Below are positions 1 to 5,584 of a DNA stretch of 6,023 nt, piece by piece (position 1 is the first letter of the stretch; each line of letters begins with the position of its first letter). Origin of the DNA: Cyanobium sp. NIES-981 (GTDB lineage Bacteria > Cyanobacteriota > Cyanobacteriia > PCC-6307 > Cyanobiaceae); assembly GCA_945907085.1 (NCBI GenBank), contig CAMDSS010000123.1, forward strand, positions 1-6,023. Reading direction: 5' to 3'. The position numbers were made by a program, and so were the translations under genes. The notes under the pieces were generated by a model. That model was not told where the DNA came from, made no database searches, and saw nothing but the letters and a program-made list of their open reading frames with translations.

Positions 1-86
1 CGCCACCAAATTCAGGCATCGATCGCCAGTGAGATTGATCCGATCGTAAGAAAAGACGCCCAGCCTGCACGCCTTGGTGAGCACAC
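1..86. other. Unassigned left-edge stretch
   Basis: No gene can be assigned here. On the plus strand the three frames end at stops around 30-32, 47-49 and 139-141 and none gives a recognisable C-terminus. On the minus strand an ATG at 19-17 would begin a protein MPEFGG that runs off the left edge; with only six residues visible it cannot be judged. The stretch lies beyond the tRNA terminator, so it may be the leader of a minus-strand gene lying to the left, but that is a guess. Confidence 0.3.
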
Positions 87-109
87 AAAAAAAACCGCCC
101 GAGGGCGGT
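87..109 (-). terminator. Rho-independent terminator of tRNA-Arg
   Basis: Read on the minus strand, this is a GC-rich hairpin with arms ACCGCC and GGCGGT around a four-base loop (109-94), directly followed by eight T (94-87). This is the classic intrinsic terminator form. It lies about 42 bases downstream of the tRNA-Arg 3' end and nothing else transcribed in that direction lies between, so it most likely ends the tRNA transcript. On the plus strand the hairpin is not followed by a T run, so it should work in one direction only. Confidence 0.85.
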
Positions 110-150
110 GCCTCCCCAAGGAAAAGGAGAGGAGGAGTTGAATGAAGAAG

Positions 151-224
151 CGCGCCTGGAGAGATTCGAACTCCCGACCCTCTGATCCGTAGTCAGATGC
201 TCTAATCCGCTGAGCTACAAGCGC
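151..224 (-). tRNA. tRNA-Arg (anticodon ACG)
   Basis: The minus strand from 224 to 151 folds as a full 74-base cloverleaf. The acceptor arms GCGCTTG and CAGGCGC pair throughout with one T-G wobble. The D arm contains TAGCTCAGCGGATTAGAGCA, the anticodon stem TCTGA/TCAGA encloses the seven-base loop CTACGGA with anticodon ACG, and the T arm carries TTCGAAT. The discriminator base is G. CCA is not encoded: the next bases on the minus strand are CTT, so it must be added after transcription, as is usual in cyanobacteria. ACG, normally edited to ICG, reads the CGN arginine codons CGU, CGC and CGA. The gene has its own promoter candidate and terminator and appears to be transcribed alone, divergent from the small-gene cluster to its right. 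Confidence 0.97.
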
Positions 225-233
225 ATGGATCCC

Positions 234-264
234 ATTCTCACCGCATGGGGTGCCCATCCGTCAA
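234..264 (-). promoter_or_regulatory. Candidate promoter of tRNA-Arg
   Basis: On the minus strand there is a TTGACG (264-259, five of six to the -35 consensus) and a GAGAAT (239-234, four of six to the -10 consensus), separated by 19 bases, slightly longer than ideal. The -10 ends nine bases before the first base of the tRNA, so transcription would start within a few bases of the mature 5' end. This is inferred from motif matching only. An inverted repeat (245-257) sits within the spacer. Confidence 0.45.
243..257. repeat. Inverted-repeat motif, copy 1
   Basis: GCATGGGGTGCCCAT contains the arms ATGGG and CCCAT around GTG. The same 15 bases, with one difference, recur at 3557-3571 upstream of ispH. 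This copy lies 26 bases before the preferred start of the small membrane protein gene and between the -10 and -35 boxes proposed for tRNA-Arg. A protein-binding site is possible but unproven. Confidence 0.4.
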
Positions 265-283
265 ACCCCTCGCCCCCTTCACC

Positions 284-532
284 ATGCCGATCCGTTGGTA
301 CGGCCCTGCCAATCCCGAAGACCCCACCTACCGGCATTTCGAGCGAATCGTCAATCTGACCCTCCATGCAGCCCTGTTTGCCCTGTTCAATAGTGGCCTC
401 TGGGTGGTTCAAAACCTGCGCCACCCCTGGAACCACCTGAACTGGCTAACCCTGGCATGGCTAGCCATGCTGGTCATCCACGCCGGCGTGGTGATCAGCA
501 TGCGACCAAGCGGTGAACAACTCGAACCATGA
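284..532 (+). CDS. Small two-helix membrane protein
   Basis: Predicted 82-residue protein. The N-terminus (1-22, MPIRWYGPANPEDPTYRHFE...) is polar and cytoplasmic-looking. It is followed by two hydrophobic segments, roughly 24-44 and 52-72, linked by a short polar turn with RHPWNH, and a short polar tail. The general form resembles small cyanobacterial proteins of the '2TM domain' kind; I do not know a function for them. I prefer the ATG at 284 because the sequence from MPIRWYGP onward reads like the conserved part, and because the in-frame ATG at 245 lies inside the divergent tRNA promoter region. That earlier ATG would add 13 residues. No Shine-Dalgarno sequence precedes either start. The stop TGA overlaps the ATG of the next gene as ATGA, so the two are very likely co-transcribed and translationally coupled. 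Confidence 0.75.
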   Translation: MPIRWYGPANPEDPTYRHFERIVNLTLHAALFALFNSGLWVVQNLRHPWNHLNWLTLAWLAMLVIHAGVVISMRPSGEQLEP

Positions 533-819
533 CCCTCAGCGCCAGCGACCTGCGTGACTTGGAACTAGCCCTTGGCGATCGCCTGTATCTCCAGGTAGCC
601 GGCTGGCATCTTTACCTCAAAGATGCGGGCCTGGCCCAAGCCTTAGCCATTGAATGTTCGGCACGCCTCAGCCAAGGGGCCTCGATTGCCGCCCGGCAAG
701 CCCTTGAGACCGTTCAAGTACCGATTGGCGGTAGCGCCACCAGGCTGCCCTTGGCCCGCTTGATACCGGCCGGCCAGCTTCGTGATCTGGAAGAGGTTCT
801 CGACCCCTTTTGCCGATAG
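529..819 (+). CDS. DUF3181-type cyanobacterial protein
   Basis: Predicted 96-residue soluble protein with no signal peptide or membrane segment. It matches what I recall of the cyanobacterial DUF3181 family: an N-terminal helix ending in GDRLYLQVAGWHLYL (16-30), a second helix KDAGLAQALA (31-40), a QVPIGG turn (63-68), a LPLARLIP segment, and a C-terminal helix with DLEEVLDPF. The length is typical of the family, and its biochemical function is unknown. The ATG at 529 overlaps the stop of the preceding membrane-protein gene by four bases, and there is no Shine-Dalgarno sequence, so translation probably depends on the upstream gene. A full HIP1 octamer lies within the gene (575-582). The next gene starts 24 bases after its stop. 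Confidence 0.8.
   Translation: MTLSASDLRDLELALGDRLYLQVAGWHLYLKDAGLAQALAIECSARLSQGASIAARQALETVQVPIGGSATRLPLARLIPAGQLRDLEEVLDPFCR
575..582. repeat. HIP1 octamer GCGATCGC
   Basis: This is a perfect HIP1 palindrome, extended here to the ten-base form GGCGATCGCC (574-583), inside the DUF3181-type gene. HIP1 is over-represented in many cyanobacterial genomes and supports the taxonomic reading of this window. Confidence 0.8.
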
Positions 820-843
820 GGTTGCCCCACCTGAATACGGGCT

Positions 844-1104
844 GTGCTGGTCATCGAGGTCACCAATGCTCGCGAAGTCATGCGCCAGAGGATTGGCCCC
901 CTAGGGAGTCGCCTGATTGGCAAGGTTGTCGATGCCGAAGCCCAGGTGGAAAAGGCGCTGATTCAGGAGATGGAAACCGCCTTCAAAGAATTCGGGATCG
1001 AAGCCCGCATCCTGTCCGTGGAGGGCCCCAAGATGCTGGGTCGCTCCCACCTCGAGATCCCTGTGCACGTCAGGGAAGAGCGTTGCGTGAGACTCAGCGA
1101 CTAA
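844..1104 (+). CDS. Conserved 86-residue protein, function unknown
   Basis: Predicted 86-residue soluble protein. An in-frame TGA at 832-834 limits how far upstream it can start, so the GTG at 844 is the natural start (VLVIEVTNAREVM...). The sequence suggests an alpha/beta fold: a strand VIEVTN (3-8), a helix around REVMRQRI, a long amphipathic helix over roughly 28-50 (VDAEAQVEKALIQEMETAFKEF), a strand IEARILSV (52-59), a GPKMLGRSH turn (61-69) and a last strand LEIPVHVREE. It reads like a well-kept gene, not a chance frame, and I believe similar proteins occur in other picocyanobacteria, but I cannot name the family. It follows the DUF3181-type gene after 24 bases, probably in the same transcript. 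Its TAA stop overlaps the stop of convergent murJ. Confidence 0.75.
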   Translation: MLVIEVTNAREVMRQRIGPLGSRLIGKVVDAEAQVEKALIQEMETAFKEFGIEARILSVEGPKMLGRSHLEIPVHVREERCVRLSD

Positions 1105-2723
1105 GCCATCGGTAGCCGGCGCTTCAACTGGGAGATGAGCTGGTTCGCCAACTGCTGCGCTTCTGGCACTCCGGCAGCTGTGGCCATCCATCCATAAACA
1201 GTCAGACCCAGGGCGCCACTCAGGCCAAGCTGCAGGCCAAGGCCCACCAACCCCTGGGGCCAAGCCACAAACGAGGCCAGGACCCAAGCCGCCCCACCAG
1301 CCACGGCAGCCGCACCGAGGAGCAGCAAGGAATCCCGGGCCCAGACCCGCAAGGGCAAACCACCCAACCGGGATTGAAGGGCCAAAAGCAGCGCCAAGCA
1401 GGTGATGGCATTCACCCCCACCGTGGCCAGCACCAGCCCAGGGGCACCGAAATTCAAAGCAGGCAGCTGCTGGCCCCAGGGGGTGGGCCCCCCCACCAGC
1501 GTCCAGTCGAAGATCACATTGAGGCCAATGCCTGCCACAGACCACCGAAATGGCGTAGTGCCATCGCCAAGGGCATAAAACACCCGCACCAACACATCGC
1601 GCCCCAGATACGCTGGCATGCCAAAGCCATAGGCCATCAGCAAGCTGGTCACAATCACCGCGGCCTGGTGATCGAAGGCACCCCGCTCGTAGACCAGGGC
1701 CACAATCGGCCCGGCCAGGGCCACGAACAGGGCGCCAAGGGGCAACATGCTGGCGCTCGAGAGCATCAGCCCCTGGCGGATCCGGTCAATGAGGGCCGGG
1801 CGATCCGCGGGGGCCGTCAGCCTGGCGAACACAGGCAACAGGGGCACCAACAAGGCATTGGAGATCAGGCCTAAGGGTGTCTGTACCAACAAGTTGGCGT
1901 AGCCAAGGCCGGCCGCCGCACCAAGGATTCCTGAGGCAAAAAACAGATCCGTAAACACGTTGATCTGCAACATCCCGGAGGAGAAGGTGGCGGGCCCCAT
2001 CACCTGCAGCACCTCTTGCACCCCGGAGTGCTTCCAATCCCAAACCAGCTGAAATTTGTTTAGCCCTTGCTTGGCCAGGGCCGGCAGCTGAATCAACCAC
2101 TGCAACAGCGCCCCCAAGGTGGTGCTGGCCGCCAAAACAATCCCCCCGAGCACGGCTTGCTGGGGAAGGGCGAGGGCAGGACCAACCTGCCACCAAAGCA
2201 GGCCAAGGCCGCCAATCACCGCGACGCTGGAGAGCAACGGACTGACCGAAGGCAACCAAAAAACATCGGCGGCATTCAGCGCGCCAAAGCCCAGGCCGAT
2301 CAACCCGGCAAAGAGGGCCATGGGCGCCATCCAGCGCAGCTCAAGCACGGCGATCGCATGGCGTTCGGCATCGAGGCCTGGACCCACCAACGTGATCAAG
2401 GGATCCGCCGCCACCAACAACACCAGGGTGACCCCGATGAGGCCCGCCCCAACGATCGTGTTGATCGCCGCCAGCACATGGGCCCCCTCCTCCCGGGGTC
2501 GCCGGGCCAGCACGCTCACCATGGCGCTATGGAAGGGGCCGTTAATCCCCCCCAGCAGGATCAACAAAAAGCCCGGGAGTACATAGGCATAGTTGTAGGC
2601 GTCATAGGCGGCACCCACGCCAAAGGCAGCCGCAATCACCTGTTGCCGCACCAGGCCCGCCACCTTGCTGAGGGCCGTGGCCACGGCCACGATCAAGGCA
2701 ATCCGGCGCAGCGATCGACTCAT
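1101..2723 (-). CDS. murJ: MurJ, lipid II flippase (MviN family)
   Basis: Predicted 540-residue polytopic inner-membrane protein that moves lipid II across the cytoplasmic membrane for peptidoglycan synthesis. The N-terminus MSRSLRRIALIV is followed by the conserved block LSKVAGLVRQ (19-27), FGVGAAYDAY (34-43) and LGGINGPFHSA (57-67). Many hydrophobic segments follow, fitting the usual 14 helices. YERGAFD (345-351) and VFYALGDGTTPFR (381-393) are further conserved MviN-type stretches. Aligned by eye to E. coli MurJ, R24 and D39 are kept (R26, D41), while R18, R52 and R270 correspond to K20, L54 and L278. I chose the ATG at 2723 because MSRSLRR matches the family start; an in-frame TTG at 2759 would add 12 unconserved residues. 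No Shine-Dalgarno sequence is visible. It is divergent from sfsA (38-base gap) and convergent with the 86-residue gene (4-base stop overlap). Confidence 0.95.
   Translation of the reverse strand: MSRSLRRIALIVAVATALSKVAGLVRQQVIAAAFGVGAAYDAYNYAYVLPGFLLILLGGINGPFHSAMVSVLARRPREEGAHVLAAINTIVGAGLIGVTLVLLVAADPLITLVGPGLDAERHAIAVLELRWMAPMALFAGLIGLGFGALNAADVFWLPSVSPLLSSVAVIGGLGLLWWQVGPALALPQQAVLGGIVLAASTTLGALLQWLIQLPALAKQGLNKFQLVWDWKHSGVQEVLQVMGPATFSSGMLQINVFTDLFFASGILGAAAGLGYANLLVQTPLGLISNALLVPLLPVFARLTAPADRPALIDRIRQGLMLSSASMLPLGALFVALAGPIVALVYERGAFDHQAAVIVTSLLMAYGFGMPAYLGRDVLVRVFYALGDGTTPFRWSVAGIGLNVIFDWTLVGGPTPWGQQLPALNFGAPGLVLATVGVNAITCLALLLALQSRLGGLPLRVWARDSLLLLGAAAVAGGAAWVLASFVAWPQGLVGLGLQLGLSGALGLTVYGWMATAAGVPEAQQLANQLISQLKRRLPMA
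2350..2357. repeat. HIP1 octamer GCGATCGC
   Basis: This is the second perfect HIP1 palindrome of the window, within murJ. A near-match, GCGATCGA, lies at 2711-2718, close to the murJ start codon. Confidence 0.75.
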
Positions 2724-2761
2724 GGCCGGCAGTATGGCGGGCCTGCCCCAGCCCTCCAACC

Positions 2762-3541
2762 ATGGTCACCGAGAAAAGCGCGGGCACACCCATCGAAATC
2801 CTCCAGCTCGGCCCCCTGGTGGAGGGCACCTTGGTGAAGCGCTACAAACGCTTCCTCGCAGATGTGGAACTCGACAACGGCGACCTGGTAACCGCCCATT
2901 GCGCCAATACCGGCCCCATGACGGGCGTGCTGCACCCCGGTGGACGGGTCCGCCTTCGCCACGCCCCCTCACCCACCCGCAAGCTGGCCTGGACCTGGGA
3001 GCAAGCCCAGGTCCTTGGCGCCCAAGGCGACCAGATCTGGGTGGGGATCAACACAGCCCTCCCCAACACCTTGGTGCGCGCCACGATCGAGGCCGGATGC
3101 CTGGAGCCCTGGCTTGGACCGATTGGCGCCATCAAGTCTGAGGTTCCCTACGGGGAAGGCCGCCGCAGCCGCATCGATTTGCTGCTCACCCCCGGGGAAG
3201 GTGCCAGCGACCCCAGGCCCATCTATCTCGAGGTCAAAAACACCACCTGGACCCAGGGGGACCTCGCCCTCTTTCCCGACACCGTGACCGAGCGAGGCCA
3301 AAAGCATCTGGTGGAGCTCAAGGCCCTCCTCCCCGAAGCCCGGGCCGTGCTTGTGCCTTGCTTGAGCCGGGCCGATGTCACCCGCTTTGCCCCAGGGGAT
3401 TCGGCCGATCCTCGCTATGGAGAACTCTTCCGCGAGGCCCTTGAAGCGGGCATGGAGGTGCTGCCCTGCACCTATGGCTTTTCCGAAACGAGCGTGTCCT
3501 GGCTTGGGCTCGCCCAGGTTGAAGCCAGGGGGCCCGCCTAG
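2762..3541 (+). CDS. sfsA: SfsA family protein
   Basis: Predicted 259-residue cytoplasmic protein, slightly longer than the usual 230-250 because of an N-terminal extension of about 15 residues. SfsA was named for stimulating sugar fermentation in E. coli and is described as DNA-binding; the family combines an N-terminal OB-like domain with a nuclease-like C-terminal domain. Its real role is not settled. Visible signatures are RYKRFLADV (27-35), CANTGPMTG (47-55), IKSEVPYG (124-131), SRIDLLL (136-142), YLEVKN (155-160) and FPDTVTERGQKHL (171-183). D139 with E157-x-K159 fits the PD-(D/E)xK arrangement. The ATG at 2762 is the first in frame and has no Shine-Dalgarno sequence; a later start near residue 18 cannot be excluded but lacks an ATG. 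It is followed after 59 bases by ispH in the same direction, so co-transcription is possible. Confidence 0.95.
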   Translation: MVTEKSAGTPIEILQLGPLVEGTLVKRYKRFLADVELDNGDLVTAHCANTGPMTGVLHPGGRVRLRHAPSPTRKLAWTWEQAQVLGAQGDQIWVGINTALPNTLVRATIEAGCLEPWLGPIGAIKSEVPYGEGRRSRIDLLLTPGEGASDPRPIYLEVKNTTWTQGDLALFPDTVTERGQKHLVELKALLPEARAVLVPCLSRADVTRFAPGDSADPRYGELFREALEAGMEVLPCTYGFSETSVSWLGLAQVEARGPA

Positions 3542-3556
3542 GGAGACCAACCGGCG

Positions 3557-3571
3557 GCATGGGGCGCCCAT
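3557..3571. repeat. Inverted-repeat motif, copy 2
   Basis: GCATGGGGCGCCCAT contains the arms ATGGG and CCCAT around GCG and differs from the copy at 243-257 in a single base. It lies in the sfsA-ispH gap, 29 bases before the ispH GTG, nearly the same distance as copy 1 from its gene. A TAGAGT directly after it (3571-3576) could be a poor -10 box. Confidence 0.4.
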
Positions 3572-3600
3572 AGAGTTTGCGCACCCCCGTAGCGGCCTTT

Positions 3601-4797
3601 GTGGATACCCGCGCCTTTAAACGCTCGCTGCACCATTCGGAGCGCTACAACCGCCGCGGCTTTGGCCTCGGTGAAGAAGTAGCCGGGAGCCTCGAGCAGG
3701 CCTACCAAAGCGACCTGATCGCCAAACTGCGCGAAAACGGCTACGAACTGCGCCGCGGTCGGCTGACGATTCGCCTGGCCGAGGCCTTTGGTTTTTGTTG
3801 GGGTGTGGAACGGGCTGTGGCCATGGCCTACGAAACCCGCCGCCACTACCCCACCGAGCGCATCTGGATCACCAACGAAATCATTCACAATCCCTCGGTG
3901 AATGACCACCTCCGCGAGATGGACGTGCAGTTCATCCAGGTTGAGGGCGGCGTGAAGGACTTCTCCGACGTGGCCAGCGGCGACGTGGTGATCCTGCCGG
4001 CCTTTGGCGCCACGGTGCAGGAAATGCAGCTGCTCAATGAACGCGGATGTCACATCGTCGACACCACCTGCCCCTGGGTGTCCAAGGTGTGGAACACCGT
4101 GGAGAAACACAAAAAGCATGCCTTCACCTCAATCATTCACGGCAAGGTGAAGCATGAGGAGACCCTGGCCACCTCATCCTTTGCCGGCACCTATCTGGTG
4201 GTGCTTGACATGGCCGAAGCCCAGATGGTGTGCGACTACATCCTGGAGGGAGGCGATCGGCACGCCTTCATGGACCGTTTCGCCAAGGCCTGCTCCCCTG
4301 GCTTTGATCCCGATCGCGATCTGGCCCGCGTGGGCGTCGCCAACCAGACCACGATGCTCAAAAGCGAGACCGAAGAGATCGGCCGCCTGTTTGAACGCAC
4401 GATGTTGAAGCGCTATGGCCCCGCTGAGCTAAGCGAGCATTTCCTGGCCTTCAACACCATCTGCGACGCCACCCAGGAACGCCAGGACGCCATGTTTGCC
4501 CTGGTCGATGAGCCCCTGGATTTGATGGTGGTGATCGGCGGCTACAACTCCTCCAACACCACCCACCTGCAGGAAATCGCCGTCAGCCGCGGCATCCGCT
4601 CCTTTCACATCGACACACCAGAGAGGATTGGTCCAGGCAACCAAATCGAGCACATGCCCCTGGGCAGTGCCCTGGAAACGGAACGTCCGTTTTTACCTGA
4701 GGGGCCGATCCGTGTGGGCATCACCTCCGGCGCCTCTACCCCCGATCGCGTGGTGGAGGACATCATTGAGCGCATGGTTGCCCTGACGGAAGCCTGA
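3601..4797 (+). CDS. ispH: 4-hydroxy-3-methylbut-2-enyl diphosphate reductase
   Basis: Predicted 398-residue iron-sulfur enzyme that makes IPP and DMAPP from HMBPP, the last step of the MEP pathway supplying carotenoids, the phytyl chain of chlorophyll and quinone tails. This is the long cyanobacterial/plant form, against about 316 residues in E. coli. The cluster-binding cysteines are C66 (EAFGFCWGVERAV), C157 (DTTCPWV) and C288 (NTICDATQERQ). Active-site matches to the E. coli enzyme are H96 in IIHNPSV, H185 and E187 in KHEET, T250-T251 in NQTTML and N319 in SSNTTH. I chose the GTG at 3601 because it gives MDTRAFKRSL, the N-terminus usual in cyanobacteria; a TTG at 3577 would add eight unconserved residues. 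No Shine-Dalgarno sequence is present. Cyanobacterial IspH is expected to take electrons from ferredoxin. It lies 59 bases after sfsA, and a hairpin-forming sequence follows its stop. Confidence 0.97.
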   Translation: MDTRAFKRSLHHSERYNRRGFGLGEEVAGSLEQAYQSDLIAKLRENGYELRRGRLTIRLAEAFGFCWGVERAVAMAYETRRHYPTERIWITNEIIHNPSVNDHLREMDVQFIQVEGGVKDFSDVASGDVVILPAFGATVQEMQLLNERGCHIVDTTCPWVSKVWNTVEKHKKHAFTSIIHGKVKHEETLATSSFAGTYLVVLDMAEAQMVCDYILEGGDRHAFMDRFAKACSPGFDPDRDLARVGVANQTTMLKSETEEIGRLFERTMLKRYGPAELSEHFLAFNTICDATQERQDAMFALVDEPLDLMVVIGGYNSSNTTHLQEIAVSRGIRSFHIDTPERIGPGNQIEHMPLGSALETERPFLPEGPIRVGITSGASTPDRVVEDIIERMVALTEA

Positions 4798-4807
4798 GGC
4801 CCAACCC

Positions 4808-4841
4808 GGGGGCTTAACATTCTTTAAAGGTTCCAGCCCCC
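4808..4841 (+). other. Inverted repeat downstream of ispH
   Basis: A perfect seven-base pair of arms, GGGGGCT (4808-4814) and AGCCCCC (4835-4841), surrounds 20 bases in which AAC (4816-4818) can pair with GTT (4830-4832) and which contain the palindrome CTTTAAAG (4822-4829). It begins ten bases after the ispH stop. No T run follows, so it is not a standard intrinsic terminator. It may be a stabilising 3' hairpin of the ispH message or lie in the leader of the next gene. Confidence 0.4.
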
Positions 4842-4945
4842 TCGCCACCAGGCCCGAGCGCTCCTTGGGGATTGTTCTTCTTGTTTCGCCAGTCTTGATG
4901 CCGTTGCCTTCCCTGCTGTCGTCGTCACGAACGCCAGCAACCGCA

Positions 4946-5584
4946 ATGGCAGTCCAATCCCCGGCAGAGTCCTCGCCCATGCAGAGCCTGCGCCACATCG
5001 ATGATCCACGGGTGCGCTGTTACACCAGCAACTTTTCCGATCTGATGGAAATGCGGGCGCCAGCTCCTGTGGTGCAGGCCTACCTGGATAGCCATGGGGG
5101 ATGGTTCCAGCGCTGTGCTGCGCCGATGCAGGTGAGCCCCATCAGCACGAATGGCTATCTGCTCACGCTCGGGCGCTTTGGCAACTTTGGCTTCGATGTG
5201 GAGCCCACCATTGGCCTCGAGCTACTCCCGCAAAGCCAGGGGGTGTATCGCATCATCACCGTGCCCATCCCGGCTGGCGAAACCAGCCTCGAGGGCCTCT
5301 ACGACGTGGAGTTCAACGCCTCTCTCCAGCTTCAGGAGCCCAGCGCAACCCCTGGAGACGCCGAAGCGCTCACCTTCGTCCGGTGGGACTTGGATTTGAG
5401 TGTTTGGATCCAACTCCCTGGGGTGATCACCTTGCTCCCAGACAGCCTGGTCCAAAGCAGCGGCGACCACCTGCTCACCCAAATTGTGCGGCAGGTTTCC
5501 CGCAAACTCACCTGGAAGGTTCAAGAGGACTTCCACGCCAGCCATGGCTTGGAATGCCCCCCCAGGCAGAGGGCCCAGTTTTAG
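4946..5584 (+). CDS. DUF1997-type cyanobacterial protein
   Basis: Predicted 212-residue soluble protein resembling the DUF1997 family of cyanobacteria and plastids, whose function I do not know. Recognisable stretches are CYTSNFSDLMEM (25-36), GGWFQRCAAPM (51-61), LGRFGNFGFDVEPTIGL (75-91), QGVYRI (98-103), WDLDLSVWIQLP (147-158) and, most strongly, QSSGDHLLTQIVRQVSRKLTW (170-190) then KVQEDFHASHG (191-201). No signal peptide or membrane segment is evident with this start. The start is uncertain: the frame is open back to a TTG at 4865, with ATG codons at 4898, 4946 and 4979, none with a good Shine-Dalgarno sequence. Conservation appears to begin near residue 14, so 4946 or 4979 is most likely. 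It follows ispH at about 148 bases. Its TAG stop overlaps the stop of the convergent DUF4079-type gene. Confidence 0.85.
   Translation: MAVQSPAESSPMQSLRHIDDPRVRCYTSNFSDLMEMRAPAPVVQAYLDSHGGWFQRCAAPMQVSPISTNGYLLTLGRFGNFGFDVEPTIGLELLPQSQGVYRIITVPIPAGETSLEGLYDVEFNASLQLQEPSATPGDAEALTFVRWDLDLSVWIQLPGVITLLPDSLVQSSGDHLLTQIVRQVSRKLTWKVQEDFHASHGLECPPRQRAQF

Noticed and set aside
12..257. 81-residue minus-strand open frame covering the tRNA
   Set aside because: Its middle part is simply the translated tRNA-Arg gene, and it also crosses the terminator hairpin and its T run. This is a familiar kind of false ORF.
901..1545. 214-residue minus-strand frame across the murJ end and the 86-residue gene
   Set aside because: It overlaps two better-supported genes, has Cys/Trp/Gly-rich low-complexity composition and matches nothing I recognise.
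2067..2837. Long plus-strand open frame opposite murJ (256 residues), and a similar one at 1374-1874
   Set aside because: Both are antisense to strongly recognisable murJ and rich in Q, H, G, P and R, as expected for the shadow of a hydrophobic GC-rich gene.
4808..4841. The hairpin after ispH as a rho-independent terminator
   Set aside because: No T run follows the stem on the plus strand, and none lies beyond it on the minus strand, so it is kept only as an inverted repeat.
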